64,000 nucleotides of DNA from Sphingomonas sp. 3P27F8 (GCF_005502745.1 NZ_SCNL01000015.1:1-64000); one strand, 5' to 3'; positions 9,264 through 18,423 are shown, counted from the first letter of the stretch. Notes: a model not told the origin generated them from the sequence alone. Numbers and translations are program-made.

Positions 9264-10628
9264 TCACGACACGCGGTTTTGCGCGCGAAGTGCTGTGCGG
9301 CGTGTACGTGTCTCGCGCAGTGTCGCATCGGGCGCCAGACCGTCTGCCGGCACCTTGGGTATCGCAACGCGCTGCGACAGGTAGATGCCGTTGTGGCCCG
9401 AGCAGAGATAGGCCACGAAACAGGCGACGGCGATCGGCACCGCATAGGCGGCGCCGAACAGTTCGATTCCCATGAAGGTGCAGGCGAGCGGGGTATTGGC
9501 GGCCCCGGCAAACACCGCGACAAAGCCGATCGCGGCGAACAGGCCCGTCGGCACGCCCAAGAAAGGCGCCAGCGCGTTACCGAGCGCTGCGCCGATGAAG
9601 AACAACGGCGTGACTTCACCGCCTTTGAAACCCGCGCCGAGCGTGACGACGGTAAACAGCAGCTTGATCGCCCAACTCCACGGATGCGTGTCCGGTCCGA
9701 AGAAGCTGGCGATGGTAAGGCTGTCGGGCCCCGCTGCCAGGACACCCAGGCCCAGATAGTCGCGCGTGCCGAATAGGAAGACGAGCGCGATAACGACGGC
9801 CCCGCCGATCACTGGACGTAGTGGACCATAGGGAACGATCCGCTTGAGCCATCCCCCGACCACGTGGTTGGCTTCGGCGAAGGCCAGACCGACCAGTCCG
9901 AATATGATCCCCGCAACACCTGCCTTCGTCACGAGCAGCGCATCGACGGGTATCAACGCACCGATCGGGTAGACACCGTGATGGATACCCCAGGCGAGGC
10001 ACGTCCAATCGCCGACCAGCGCTGCAACAAGGCAAGGCACCAGCGCGGAATATTCAACGCGGCCGATCGCCAGCACTTCGAGCGCGAAGACCGCTCCTGC
10101 GATCGGCGTGCCGAAGACCGCGCCGAACCCGGCTGCGATCCCCGTCTTCAACAGGATGCGCGTGCCGCCCGCATCGAGGTGGAGCGCGCGGCCGAAACCG
10201 CTGGCAAGGCTTCCGCCTAATTGGACGGCGGTGCCTTCACGTCCGGCCGAGCCACCGAAAAGATGCGTCACCACTGTGCCGAAGAAGATGAGCGGCGCCA
10301 TCCGCAGCGGCACACCGCCGCCCGGCTCGTGGATCTGCTCGACGATCAGGTTGTTGCCGCCCTCCACCGAGCGCCCGGTGAGATGGTAGAGCAATCCGAC
10401 CACGAACCCGCCCACCGGCAGCAGATAGAGCAGCCAGGGCGATGCGAACCGCAGTCGCGTAACGGTATCGAGGCTCAACAGGAACGCCGCACATAGCGTC
10501 CCGACGAGTGCCGCCATGGGCAGCAGGATCAGCGCCCAGCGCAGGACAGAGATCGCATGGTCGTGACGATCGCGCACAAATGCCGCAACGTTCAGCGTGT
10601 CGACCAGATTGCGAAAGGTAGCGCGCAC
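9264..10628 (-). CDS. CLC-type fluoride/proton antiporter (CLC-F like)
   Basis: This 454-residue protein has about ten or more hydrophobic helices of the CLC family. In place of the chloride CLC motifs GSGIP and GxEGP it has GNNLI (residues 91-95) and GREGT (129-133). Loss of the chloride-coordinating serine and of the proline after the gating glutamate is the pattern known for the CLC-F subclade, which expels fluoride. A fluoride riboswitch lies upstream in its leader (10658-10723). The GTG start at 10628 follows AGGAGGA. It is convergent with sorB, ten bases away. Confidence 0.88.
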   Translation of the reverse strand: MRATFRNLVDTLNVAAFVRDRHDHAISVLRWALILLPMAALVGTLCAAFLLSLDTVTRLRFASPWLLYLLPVGGFVVGLLYHLTGRSVEGGNNLIVEQIHEPGGGVPLRMAPLIFFGTVVTHLFGGSAGREGTAVQLGGSLASGFGRALHLDAGGTRILLKTGIAAGFGAVFGTPIAGAVFALEVLAIGRVEYSALVPCLVAALVGDWTCLAWGIHHGVYPIGALIPVDALLVTKAGVAGIIFGLVGLAFAEANHVVGGWLKRIVPYGPLRPVIGGAVVIALVFLFGTRDYLGLGVLAAGPDSLTIASFFGPDTHPWSWAIKLLFTVVTLGAGFKGGEVTPLFFIGAALGNALAPFLGVPTGLFAAIGFVAVFAGAANTPLACTFMGIELFGAAYAVPIAVACFVAYLCSGHNGIYLSQRVAIPKVPADGLAPDATLRETRTRRTALRAQNRVS

Positions 10629-10657
10629 AATTCCTCCTTGCTGCCTGACGGCGCCAA

Positions 10658-10723
10658 GTAGGAATCATCAGCTCATGTCAGAGCGGTTCGGCCAAATTGC
10701 CCGGCAGAAATCCATTGCCGAGG
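10658..10723 (-). ncRNA. Fluoride (crcB-type) riboswitch
   Basis: On the minus strand the leader has the stem CGGCA-ATGG-loop-TGCCG at the 5' end. It then has GAACCGCTC, the loop TGACAT, GAGC, and the conserved 3' element TGATGATTCCTAC. This order and these sequences match the fluoride riboswitch as I know it from Pseudomonas crcB leaders. It ends about 30 bases before the GTG of the CLC-F-like gene. The intervening GC-rich piece (10630-10657) holds the ribosome site and may be the expression platform. Confidence 0.85.
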
Positions 10724-10836
10724 TCGATGTATGAGACGTTGGCCCCAACCGTCAATGGGCATGTTGGTCGGGCAAATGCTCGGACCTGTCAGTCGCCAGG
10801 GTCTATCTGAGCCCGTTATATGGACCGACCCGGGTA

Positions 10837-10949
10837 CGCTACATGCGGGACCGATCGGTTTCGACCCGCGCGTCGTTTTCGGGCTGCGTCACAAGGGGCG
10901 ATACCGCACGAAAGCCGCCGATGCGCTGCCGGGTCTGATCGGCCCGTAG
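10837..10949 (+). pseudogene. LysR C-terminal remnant
   Basis: One frame reads GTLHAGPIGFDPRVVFGLRH then KGRYRTKAADALPGLIGP before the stop. This closely matches the C-terminus of the LysR regulator at 5394-6266 (GTLHDLPLGL, then ALRHKERYRTRAADALTDLI). The upstream part lacks a helix-turn-helix and runs into the riboswitch region. It is the tail of a second, deleted LysR gene. Confidence 0.7.
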
Positions 10950-10968
10950 CGTGGTTAGCGCTGCTGCG

Positions 10969-11409
10969 CTACGAGCGCGCCGTCCAGATGCCGACGAGCG
11001 CGGCCAGCGACACGAGCATAAGAAACCCGTTCATTACCAGGAGCAACGCCGCTGGCAGGCGCTTGATGTCGGGTCGTGGCGGCGGGGCGCCGGCACCCAT
11101 CTCGCGCCACACCGCGGCGACAAAGCAAAAGGCGCTGAACAGGATCAGCATGGTCCCGGTCGCCGTCGCCAGCCACGGGAACACGACGTCCTTGAGCAGC
11201 GCGCGCGCGCCGATCCCGGAAGCGAGCGCCGCCAGTCCGGTACGCACCCAGGCGGCATAGGTGCGTTCACCGGCGAGGATTGTGCGGTCTGCGGCAAGCT
11301 CCGTGCGACGATCAGCGCTGTCCACCTGCTGGACTGCGCTGTCCTTCAGCGCGCTCGCGCTCTCCGCCAGCTTCGCATGGGCCCGATCGGCGTCGTGCGG
11401 CGCGTCCAT
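10969..11409 (-). CDS. DUF202 (YidH-like) inner membrane protein
   Basis: This 146-residue protein has the DUF202 signature ELAADRTILAGERTYAAWVRTGLAALASGIG followed by hydrophobic segments (FPWLATATGTMLILFSAFCF and AALLLVMNGFLMLVSLAALV), giving about three helices. The ATG at 11409 overlaps the stop of the sulfite-oxidase-like gene by one base (TGATG), so it is translationally coupled. Function is unknown in the family. A longer upstream frame in this region is a shadow of the oxidoreductase gene. Confidence 0.82.
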   Translation of the reverse strand: MDAPHDADRAHAKLAESASALKDSAVQQVDSADRRTELAADRTILAGERTYAAWVRTGLAALASGIGARALLKDVVFPWLATATGTMLILFSAFCFVAAVWREMGAGAPPPRPDIKRLPAALLLVMNGFLMLVSLAALVGIWTARS

Positions 11410-12494
11410 CAGCCGGCGGTGACGGTGATGCGATGCCAAGCCGTCGAGAGATAGCCGGCGAAGTTCCAGATCGCTTCGGGCCGTTCGGGCTGCATCTGCC
11501 CGGCACCGTCGACGGCGCGCACGACCAGGACGTGGAGCCCGGGCGAGAGATCGACCGTGACGTGCCACTGCGTCCAGCTCCAGGGTGAATCCGGTTGGCT
11601 GGTCAGTTCCGCCTGCAGCCAGTCGGTGCCGTCATTGACGGAGACCTCGACGCGCGAGACCGCTCGGCCGAAGGCGACCGCATAGCCCGCGATTTCGCAT
11701 GCGCCGGCGCCGATATGCGCGCCGTCCACGGGGGCGCAGATCGCAGCGTTGAGCGGCATCTCCTCGATCGTCAGGCCCCGGTCCCAATCCGCGTCCTCCT
11801 TCGCTACCGACGCCGGAAAGAGCTTGTAGTCCTTGGCCTGGATCGGCGCATCGGACGGGCGATCGCGCACCTCGATGCGCGTCAGCCACTTGGCGCTACG
11901 AACGCCCGCATAGCCCGGCACGACGAGCCGCAGCGGTGCGCCATGTTCGGGGGCCAGCACCTCGCCGTTCATGCCCCAGGCGATGAGCACGTCCGGCTCT
12001 AGCGCCTTGGCGATCGAGATCGAGGCACCGAACGGCGCCGTCTCACCATCGACATCCACGTCGTCGGCCCCCGTAGTGCCGACGAACGACGCGCCATCTT
12101 GGATGCCGGCCGCGGCGAGTACGTCGCACAGTGCGACGCCGGTCCAAGCCGCATTGCCGATCGCGCCCACGTCCCAGGGATCGCCCGAAGTCTTTTCCAC
12201 GTCTTGAAGATGTGCCCGACGATTGCCGGCGCACTGCATGGTCGCGGTCACTGTCCGGGTCGCAAATGCCGTTTGAAGTTCGGCGACCGTGTAGGAGCGC
12301 GGGCGGTCGACCAAGCCGTCCAGCGCTATACGATGATCGTCGGCCAGCTCCGGCGTAGGTCCGTGACTGCGGATGTAGAAATTCGCCTGCGGCGTCAGGA
12401 AGGACGTGATCAGTTTATCCGGAGGCGTTTCCGCATTGAGCGGCTCCGGACAGCGGAGGATTAGATTCTGTTCGGCGCGATCGGATGCGGTCAT
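11409..12494 (-). CDS. Sulfite-oxidase-family molybdenum enzyme
   Basis: This 361-residue protein has the Moco-binding domain with the ligand cysteine in MQCAGNRRAH (Cys88), followed by VGAIGNAAWTGVALCDVL and the Mo-cofactor dimerisation domain (about residues 245-360, ending in WNFAGYLSTAWHRITV). It resembles plant-type or animal-type sulfite oxidase more than SorA. No signal peptide is visible, so it is probably cytoplasmic and may use oxygen or another acceptor. It is the second enzyme of this fold within 3 kb. Sulfite as substrate is likely but not certain. Confidence 0.87.
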   Translation of the reverse strand: MTASDRAEQNLILRCPEPLNAETPPDKLITSFLTPQANFYIRSHGPTPELADDHRIALDGLVDRPRSYTVAELQTAFATRTVTATMQCAGNRRAHLQDVEKTSGDPWDVGAIGNAAWTGVALCDVLAAAGIQDGASFVGTTGADDVDVDGETAPFGASISIAKALEPDVLIAWGMNGEVLAPEHGAPLRLVVPGYAGVRSAKWLTRIEVRDRPSDAPIQAKDYKLFPASVAKEDADWDRGLTIEEMPLNAAICAPVDGAHIGAGACEIAGYAVAFGRAVSRVEVSVNDGTDWLQAELTSQPDSPWSWTQWHVTVDLSPGLHVLVVRAVDGAGQMQPERPEAIWNFAGYLSTAWHRITVTAG

Positions 12495-12885
12495 GCAAGC
12501 GGCCTACCATGATGAAATCAATAGCGAAATTGATCGTTTGGCTGGACGATGTCACCCAGACTCTTTCGATAGCCTATCCCTTTCTAGACGGGGGGAGCGA
12601 TCGCCATGCCGTCGCGCAAGAGGCGCCGAGTGCAAGACAGCCTTTCCCGTAGATCGACTCAATGTGGCTGAGCTTGCTACGACGGCTTTGTCCCAAAAGT
12701 CGTCGCTAGGCACCAGGGATGACGGAAAACCCTATCGCCATCGCAGATGCGCGACAAACGGGTGTTTCCCGACACCCGGAGCGGGGCTGTCGGCGCTTAG
12801 CGTATATTTGGGTCTGTTCTATGTACCGACCCCATGGTCGTGCGTAAAGGCATCAATGTCGCGGGTCGTCGTCAATATCTGAGCC
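12495..12885. other. 391-base gap, no gene seen
   Basis: No frame here has a credible start, ribosome site and family resemblance. The divergent space upstream of the oxidoreductase gene must hold its promoter. Otherwise I see nothing. Confidence 0.4.
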
Positions 12886-13161
12886 TTATTTGGCGTAGCG
12901 GCGTATGACCGCGATCAATTCTTCTGCGCCGGCAGAGCGATCCTCGGGAGAGAGGTCAGGGTCCGCTACATGAGCTCGGACATGCTCTTCAATAATCTCG
13001 TCCATGAGACCGTTCATGGCGCCCCGTGTCGCTGCGACGAGATGCAGCGTCGTCGAGCAATCCGTGCCTGCCGCCAGCGCTTTCTCGATCGCTTTGACCT
13101 GGCCTGCGATCCGGCGGACCCGCTTCAGAAGTTCGTCATTGCTAATTACCAGATGTCCCAT
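12886..13161 (-). CDS. RcnR/FrmR-family metal-sensing repressor
   Basis: This 91-residue all-helical protein is a CsoR-family (DUF156) repressor. It carries His3 (MGHL), Cys35 (TDCSTT), His60 and His64 (EEHVRAH). This His-Cys-His-His set is the one used by the nickel/cobalt sensors RcnR and DmeR; FrmR-type aldehyde sensors usually differ at position 64. In the apo form such proteins block a promoter and release it on metal binding. No obvious transporter gene is adjacent, so the target is unclear. It may act on its own promoter or on the efflux genes further right. Confidence 0.85.
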   Translation of the reverse strand: MGHLVISNDELLKRVRRIAGQVKAIEKALAAGTDCSTTLHLVAATRGAMNGLMDEIIEEHVRAHVADPDLSPEDRSAGAEELIAVIRRYAK

Positions 13162-13521
13162 AGGATACCTACCTACCCTATCTATACCACGAACAAAAGG
13201 ATGCTTTAATATCGCTTTGACCGCGGCCTAAGTGTCACTGCAGCCTCCAATATGCATGGCATCCTGCCAGTGGTGCTGCGGATCGCAGAATGAAAGCGCT
13301 ACCTCCCACCCGCACCACTGCGTGAACTCGCACATGGCAACGGAAACCGATTCCCTGTGATCTGCCGGTCATGCGCATGCTTGAGAATGAGGAGGGACAT
13401 CGTACCACGGCGACTTCAGCATCGTCGGATGGCGTACACCGGAGAGCGGGCACCCACGCTGGGATGCGTGCCCAAACACCACCAGGATTTGTCCAGTAGC
13501 GCCCCGCACCAGGGGCCCCTG
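13162..13521. other. 360-base gap, no gene seen
   Basis: The first 60 bases contain an AT-richer stretch (TACCTACCTACCCTATCTAT) that probably holds the repressor-gene promoter. The minus-strand open frame at 13235-13525 has skewed composition and no family resemblance. I support no feature in the rest. Confidence 0.35.
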
Positions 13522-13920
13522 TCATTCAGGTCGCGCTGTGACAGGCTCGATGCTGATTGTCGCTATTGCCGATGGATCACTGACTCTCAAAAACGCCGAG
13601 AAATATGCCAACCGAAAACGGCGGGTCATGAATTCTCCCCAAGTCGCTTTCACGGCCGCGATGATGCTCCCGGATCGGTCACGTGCTATTACTTCAAGAT
13701 GACCGGGCACCGCTCCCGCATAACCATTTGTCCTGCGCACGTCTCCGCCAATTAGAATGCCGTCCTTTTTGCGGTGAGCGGTCGCGCGCACGACTACTAT
13801 ATCTGCATTTGATACCAACCGGATGGCGTCATCATGAGCCGCTGCTGTAACGCACCCTGTAAGAGTCATCGCAAGTATTGAAATCACAAAAAAGTCTCGA
13901 ATTTCGTACGGCCTGATCAT
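13522..13920 (-). CDS. Small putative lipoprotein
   Basis: From the ATG at 13920 the protein is 132 residues with an N-terminal hydrophobic stretch and lipobox (FFVISILAMTLTGC, Cys at about 23), so it is probably lipid-anchored. The mature part (IVVVRATAHRKKDGILIGGDV to TISIEPV) looks like a small beta-sandwich. I do not recognise the family. The longer frame starting at 14100 overlaps the next gene and is unlikely. It lies 113 bases downstream of the membrane protein gene at 14034 and could be in its operon. Confidence 0.6.
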   Translation of the reverse strand: MIRPYEIRDFFVISILAMTLTGCVTAAAHDDAIRLVSNADIVVVRATAHRKKDGILIGGDVRRTNGYAGAVPGHLEVIARDRSGSIIAAVKATWGEFMTRRFRLAYFSAFLRVSDPSAIATISIEPVTARPE

Positions 13921-14033
13921 GATTAGAACTCCAATTGGGAGCAATAGCGCCAGCACTATGGGAAACGACACCGCCTCTTGAAGGTGAGCTTCCAGGCCAA
14001 GTGTTGCCACCGATGGACTGGGCAGCGAAGTGC

Positions 14034-14816
14034 TTACGAGCCTGTCTTTCGCTCTTCGCCGGGGTGGCGCCCCGCCCTTTGCGGGAGCAGCAGGATACAC
14101 CCGACAATGACAATGGCGAGGACAGCTGACGCGAGCGGACGACTGAACGCAAGCCCGCCTTGGTTGAGGGGCTTATCGAGCAAATCACCCACGGTCGCGC
14201 CAAGCGGCCGGGTAAGAATGAACGCTGCCCAGAAGAGAAAAACCCGAGACACGGTTGTCCAATAATTGGCGGCAACGAGCAGCAGCAGCCCGGCGGCAAA
14301 CACCACCGCCCCACCCTCGTAACCGAGCCCGGCGTCAGCGATCCAGTCGCCCAGAGCGGTGCCGAGCGTCTGGGAGAAGGTGATGGTGACCCAGTAGAAA
14401 ATCTCCGCCTTCGGCGTCCGAACCGTGTCCACCGAGACCGATCCGAGCGTGAAATGCCAGACCGCGAGCGAGCCCAACACACAGATGAGGAGCAGAGTCG
14501 CACCACCGGGATAGCCGATGCCCAGAGACCGATCGGCAAAGTCGGCCATCGTCGTTCCCGCAGTGGTGGAGGTTATGATGGTCGCCCAATAAAGAGCGGG
14601 ATGGAAACGTGTCGCCTTGATCTGCCACACGACAAAGACAACCAAAAGCGTCGCGAATATCGCAGTCCCGACCAGATAGCCGAGCTTCATGGTCATGCTC
14701 ACCGTGTCGCCGCCGGTCTCACCAAGCGTCGTTGCCAAGATTTTGATCATCCAGAAAGTCAGTGTGACTTCTGGTACCTTGCTCAAGGCAATTTGCGCGT
14801 CGGTTTGGTTCGCCAT
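14034..14816 (-). CDS. COG4705-type multispanning membrane protein
   Basis: From the ATG at 14816, behind AAGGAG, the protein is 260 residues with about eight hydrophobic helices. It contains an internal repeat: KILATTLGETGGD, TSTTAGTTMADF, SQTLGTALGDW and TRPLGATVGDLL, one per pair of helices. This fourfold motif is typical of the uncharacterised COG4705 membrane proteins, often found near metal-resistance genes. Function is unknown. An earlier ATG at 14849 has no good ribosome site. It follows the propeller gene on the same strand. Confidence 0.75.
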   Translation of the reverse strand: MANQTDAQIALSKVPEVTLTFWMIKILATTLGETGGDTVSMTMKLGYLVGTAIFATLLVVFVVWQIKATRFHPALYWATIITSTTAGTTMADFADRSLGIGYPGGATLLLICVLGSLAVWHFTLGSVSVDTVRTPKAEIFYWVTITFSQTLGTALGDWIADAGLGYEGGAVVFAAGLLLLVAANYWTTVSRVFLFWAAFILTRPLGATVGDLLDKPLNQGGLAFSRPLASAVLAIVIVGCILLLPQRAGRHPGEERKTGS

Positions 14817-14851
14817 GCCATGTGGCTCCTTCGTGGCAGGCTGATCCATGC

Positions 14852-15874
14852 TTACTTAACTGGATCATAGATGAGCGCGCGAACGGTTCCCGGCCGCACA
14901 TGCGGGCGGCCACCCGGTGTCGCGCTGGGATCGGTCTCGGCGGCGATAACGAACAGCCGTCCTGTCGCCGGGTCGAGGGTCATCGTCCTGCCGCTCACTG
15001 CCGTATGTATCGGCGCGCGCGCAGTATATTCGTCAGCGGAGGTTTGCTGGTAGATAGTGACCGTCCCATCGCGTCCGTTTGAACTGAACACCCGCATCCG
15101 TACGGGATCGAAGGCAACCGCGTCGCTTCCTGCGCCAATAGCAAGATCCGCAACGACATGCCCGGTATGCGCATCGACCACCATCATCCGGGCGTTAGCG
15201 CACCCCATGAACAGGCGCTGCCCTGCCTTGTCCAGCGCAAGACCATGCGGGCTCTTGCAATTCGGCGTCGGCCAGCGCGCCGCGATCTTATTGGTGCGCG
15301 CATCAATCTCAAGAACGTCGCTGTTGGCTTCGCCCGCCACGAAGACGTGACCTTGATCGTCCGCAGCGGCATATTCCATCTTTTCGCCTGCGTTAATCGT
15401 CGCAATCGCTTTCTGCTGCACCGGATCGATCACGGTTACGGTACCTGGGTCGCCCTCGATCACGAATATATGCCCGGTAGCGGGATCACGGACCATGCCA
15501 TCGGCATCCGCCCCCGCGGGGATACGGCCAATTACCTTCAACGTTTTGAGGTTGAACGCGACAGCCTCCCCCTTCTCGCCGTCGTCCGTAAAGCCGAAGC
15601 CATCGCGCGCCGATATAGCGGTGCCATGGGTGCCGCCCGCTATCCCCTCAACCTGTCCGATAACCACTCCTGTCTGCGCATCGAGAACGGTGAGCCAATC
15701 GCCGTGCGCCACGTAGACCCGCTTCGTAGGACCATCGAACACGGCATAATCCCACCGGTCTGGAGACCCGAGCGCGATGCTGTTCGTCAACGAATAGTCC
15801 AAAACCGCATCGGCATGGGCGGCCCCAGCCAGCGCGGTTGCGGCAAACACGACGGCGATGATCGAAGATTTCAC
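14852..15874 (-). CDS. YncE-like secreted beta-propeller protein
   Basis: This 340-residue protein starts at GTG 15874 behind AAGGAG. It has a signal peptide (MKSSIIAVVFAATALAGAAHA) and propeller blades such as VYVAHGDWLTVLDAQTGVVI, VFVAGEANSDVLEIDARTN and MMVVDAHTGHVVADL. YncE-like propellers are periplasmic and of unknown or poorly defined role. It is the third propeller in the window and lies just upstream of the COG4705 gene, probably in one operon. Confidence 0.83.
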   Translation of the reverse strand: MKSSIIAVVFAATALAGAAHADAVLDYSLTNSIALGSPDRWDYAVFDGPTKRVYVAHGDWLTVLDAQTGVVIGQVEGIAGGTHGTAISARDGFGFTDDGEKGEAVAFNLKTLKVIGRIPAGADADGMVRDPATGHIFVIEGDPGTVTVIDPVQQKAIATINAGEKMEYAAADDQGHVFVAGEANSDVLEIDARTNKIAARWPTPNCKSPHGLALDKAGQRLFMGCANARMMVVDAHTGHVVADLAIGAGSDAVAFDPVRMRVFSSNGRDGTVTIYQQTSADEYTARAPIHTAVSGRTMTLDPATGRLFVIAAETDPSATPGGRPHVRPGTVRALIYDPVK

Positions 15875-15917
15875 GCAATGGCTCCTTGTACCCTGACAGT
15901 CGAATTTACTTGTATGG

Positions 15918-17285
15918 TCACGCGACGGCGGCGAACCGTAGCCGAACCCGCAACCCGGGTTCGTTGTCCTCGATCATCAGCTCTGCGCCGTGCAACGCGG
16001 CGATTGAAGCGACCAACGCCAGTCCCAGGCCCGCGCCAGGCGTATGCCTGCTTTGGTCGAGGCGATAGAATCGCCGGAGAATCTTGCCACGCTGATCGGC
16101 AGGTACGCCCGGCCCATTGTCCGCGACGGTAACAACCGCACACGCAGCCTCCTGGTGAAGAGCGATCGTGATATTCGTGCCTTGGGGCGTGTGGACAAGC
16201 GCGTTGTCGATCAGGTTGGTGAGCAGCTGGGCAAGCAATTCGGCGTCACCGAGGACCGCAACACCCTCATCAATCGAGGCTCGCAACGACTTGCCTGCGT
16301 CCTCGGCGACGGGCTGGTACGCTTCAGATATTCGACCCAACAATTCGGAAAGATCAATATGAGCAAGGTCGCGTCGCTCACCGCCTTCAATCTGGCCAAT
16401 TCGAAGCAAGGCCCTGAATATGACATGTATCTCGTCGATCTGAGCTAAAGCCCCCGCGATGCCAGCCTCGTAGGCAGCCTCGGAATTATTGCCCTGCATC
16501 GCCTCCAGGCGCTGTTGAAGGCGGGTAAGCGGCGTCCGCAGGTCATGGGCGACATCAGTCGATACCTGCTGAAGCCCTTCCATCAACGCGGCGATCCGGT
16601 CCAGCATCGCATTGAGGTTCGTGGACAAGTGATCGAACTCGGCACTCATGCCGATCGCGGGCAAGCGTTCGGCCATGTCTCCCGACATGATCCGGGCCAC
16701 CGCGCCGTTAACGCGATCAAGCCGGCGCAGGAACATCAGCCCGATAAAATAGCCGCCGATCAGCGCCAGGACGGTCAAGGCGATGCTCGATCCGATCGTG
16801 AATGCAACAAGGCGCTGCCGAACCCGCTGTACGTCGAATGTATCGGTTGCCACCACCAGCAGCGAACCGTCCGACAGCCGCGTCCCTAGGGTCTGGAACG
16901 TCTCGGGATCGCCCGACTCACCAGGTTGAGGCTTGTCGTCCACAAAAGTCACCTGCCCCCAACCCTTCCGGGCGGCCGTCAAAGGCAAATCCCCCGCCAG
17001 ATGCTTGTTGCCCGCGTCTAGAAGCAGAAAGTGAAACGGTTGCTCGAAAGCTGATCGCTGGCGACGGCGGATGCTATCGATCACCTCCTGCTTGCCACCA
17101 TCTGGCCAATCCTCGGTCAGAATGGCTGTTTCAGATCGAAGCCCAACTGCCGTCGCCTCGGCCGCATAGGCGCGAAGCGAATGTTCGACGATCGTCAGCA
17201 AGACGATCGACCCCACAGCGAACAGGCCTGCAATCAGCAAAGCAAAGCGAAAAGCGGCGCTGTTGAAGGAGCTTGATTTTTTCAT
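15918..17285 (-). CDS. Sensor histidine kinase
   Basis: From the ATG at 17285, overlapping the regulator stop by four bases, the protein is 455 residues. It has a transmembrane helix at about 12-32, a periplasmic segment, a second helix near 172-195 and a HAMP linker. The H-box is STDVAHDLRTPL (His near 244), followed by the N-box NLIDNALVHTP and the ATP-lid motifs DNGPGVP and GAGLGLALV. It autophosphorylates and passes phosphate to the regulator encoded just upstream. Neighbouring efflux genes suggest a metal or envelope-stress signal, which is inferred. Confidence 0.92.
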   Translation of the reverse strand: MKKSSSFNSAAFRFALLIAGLFAVGSIVLLTIVEHSLRAYAAEATAVGLRSETAILTEDWPDGGKQEVIDSIRRRQRSAFEQPFHFLLLDAGNKHLAGDLPLTAARKGWGQVTFVDDKPQPGESGDPETFQTLGTRLSDGSLLVVATDTFDVQRVRQRLVAFTIGSSIALTVLALIGGYFIGLMFLRRLDRVNGAVARIMSGDMAERLPAIGMSAEFDHLSTNLNAMLDRIAALMEGLQQVSTDVAHDLRTPLTRLQQRLEAMQGNNSEAAYEAGIAGALAQIDEIHVIFRALLRIGQIEGGERRDLAHIDLSELLGRISEAYQPVAEDAGKSLRASIDEGVAVLGDAELLAQLLTNLIDNALVHTPQGTNITIALHQEAACAVVTVADNGPGVPADQRGKILRRFYRLDQSRHTPGAGLGLALVASIAALHGAELMIEDNEPGLRVRLRFAAVA

Positions 17286-17962
17286 GGCGGCGACGCTTCG
17301 ATCCGGTAACCGGAGCCGCGAACCGTGTGAATGAGGTCCGCGCCAAACCCGCGATCGATCTTCGCCCGCAAACGGCTCATGTGGCTCTCGATAAGATTCG
17401 TCTGTGGGTCGAAGTGAAACGACCACACATTTTCAAGCATCATCGTTCGGGTCACGACTTCGCCCTTGTGGCGTAAGAGATATTCGAGGAGCTTCATCTC
17501 CTGGGCCTGTAACTCGATGCGGCGTCCCGCGCGGCTTACCGTCCTTTTCAGGAGGTCCAGCTCCAGGTCTCCCACCCTCAGCATCGTGATGGCATCGACA
17601 GAGGGCGGGCGCCGGGCGAGCGCCGCCACGCGGGCGACAAGTTCGGTGGTCGCAAAGGGCTTCACCAGATAATCATCAGCTCCGCCCTCGAGGCCTTCGA
17701 CCCGATCCCTGATGCCGTCCATTCCGGTCAGCAGGATGGCAGGCGTGGAGACGCCTTGAGCGCGCAGCTGCTTCAACGCGGAGAGGCCATCAAGTTCTGG
17801 CACCATGCGGTCAAGAATGATGACCGAGTATTCGTTGCTACTCGCAAGAAATACTGCATCCAGTCCGGTCAAACATATATCGACGACATGGCCGGCCGCG
17901 GTCAGAGCCTTCTCAATATGCGAACGTGTCGCATCGTCATCCTCGAGTAACAGCAGCTTCAT
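17282..17962 (-). CDS. OmpR-family response regulator
   Basis: This 226-residue protein has a receiver domain (acidic pair EDDD near residue 7-10, phospho-acceptor Asp about 51 in VIILDRMVPELDG, Lys in VKPF) and a C-terminal winged helix (LEYLLRHKGEVVTRTMMLENVW). It is coupled to the kinase gene downstream by an ATGA overlap. It is divergent from the PepSY gene and RND operon at 18115, so these are its likely targets. Confidence 0.92.
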   Translation of the reverse strand: MKLLLLEDDDATRSHIEKALTAAGHVVDICLTGLDAVFLASSNEYSVIILDRMVPELDGLSALKQLRAQGVSTPAILLTGMDGIRDRVEGLEGGADDYLVKPFATTELVARVAALARRPPSVDAITMLRVGDLELDLLKRTVSRAGRRIELQAQEMKLLEYLLRHKGEVVTRTMMLENVWSFHFDPQTNLIESHMSRLRAKIDRGFGADLIHTVRGSGYRIEASPP

Positions 17963-18114
17963 CGTCAGGGCCGCCTTCCTTAAGCGAGTGCGCCTATGGT
18001 GCTAATGAATCTTCGCCGCACAAGTTAGGAATTCCTAATGTCCAATTGAGCTTCCGCGAATGTAGAAGGGTGTAGTCCGGATCACAGAGGCAATGAAGCC
18101 TCAGGAGAATGACG

Positions 18115-18423
18115 ATGCGTAACTATCTCATCGCGCTGGCCGCTACCACGCTGGTTGCGAGCGGCGCGCAGGCGGCGCCCAGGCACATGGCAGGGTCCGA
18201 GCTTATGTCGACGGCGAAGGTGTCCTTGGCGACGGCGCGGGCAACAGCGCTCCACGCGCGGCCCGGCAGGATCACGGACCAGGAGCTGGAAAAGGAAGCG
18301 GGCGGCACGGGTCTGCGTTACTCCTTCGATGTGGTGAGCCATGGCAAGACCTATGAAGTCGGCGTCGATGCGACAACCGGCAGGGTCCTGGAGAACCAGG
18401 CCGAAGGTGCGCACCCCGACTGA
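18115..18423 (+). CDS. PepSY-domain periplasmic protein
   Basis: This 102-residue protein has a signal peptide (MRNYLIALAATTLVASGAQA) and one PepSY-like repeat (ALHARPGRITDQELEKEAGGTGLRYSFDVVSHGKTYEVGVDATTG, given here only as residue region 48-95). The ATG at 18115 sits seven bases after AGGAG, better than the ATG at 18109. PepSY proteins modulate proteases or sensor kinases, and this one is divergent from the two-component genes, so a feedback role is plausible. It precedes the RND operon by 76 bases. Confidence 0.8.
   Translation: MRNYLIALAATTLVASGAQAAPRHMAGSELMSTAKVSLATARATALHARPGRITDQELEKEAGGTGLRYSFDVVSHGKTYEVGVDATTGRVLENQAEGAHPD

Noticed and set aside
12406..12882. Plus-strand 158-residue frame
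   Set aside because: It overlaps the oxidoreductase start and has no recognisable domain, and its amino acid composition is shadow-like.
13235..13525. Minus-strand open frame between the RcnR-type gene and the lipoprotein
   Set aside because: Composition is irregular, there is no ribosome site and I recognise no homologue.
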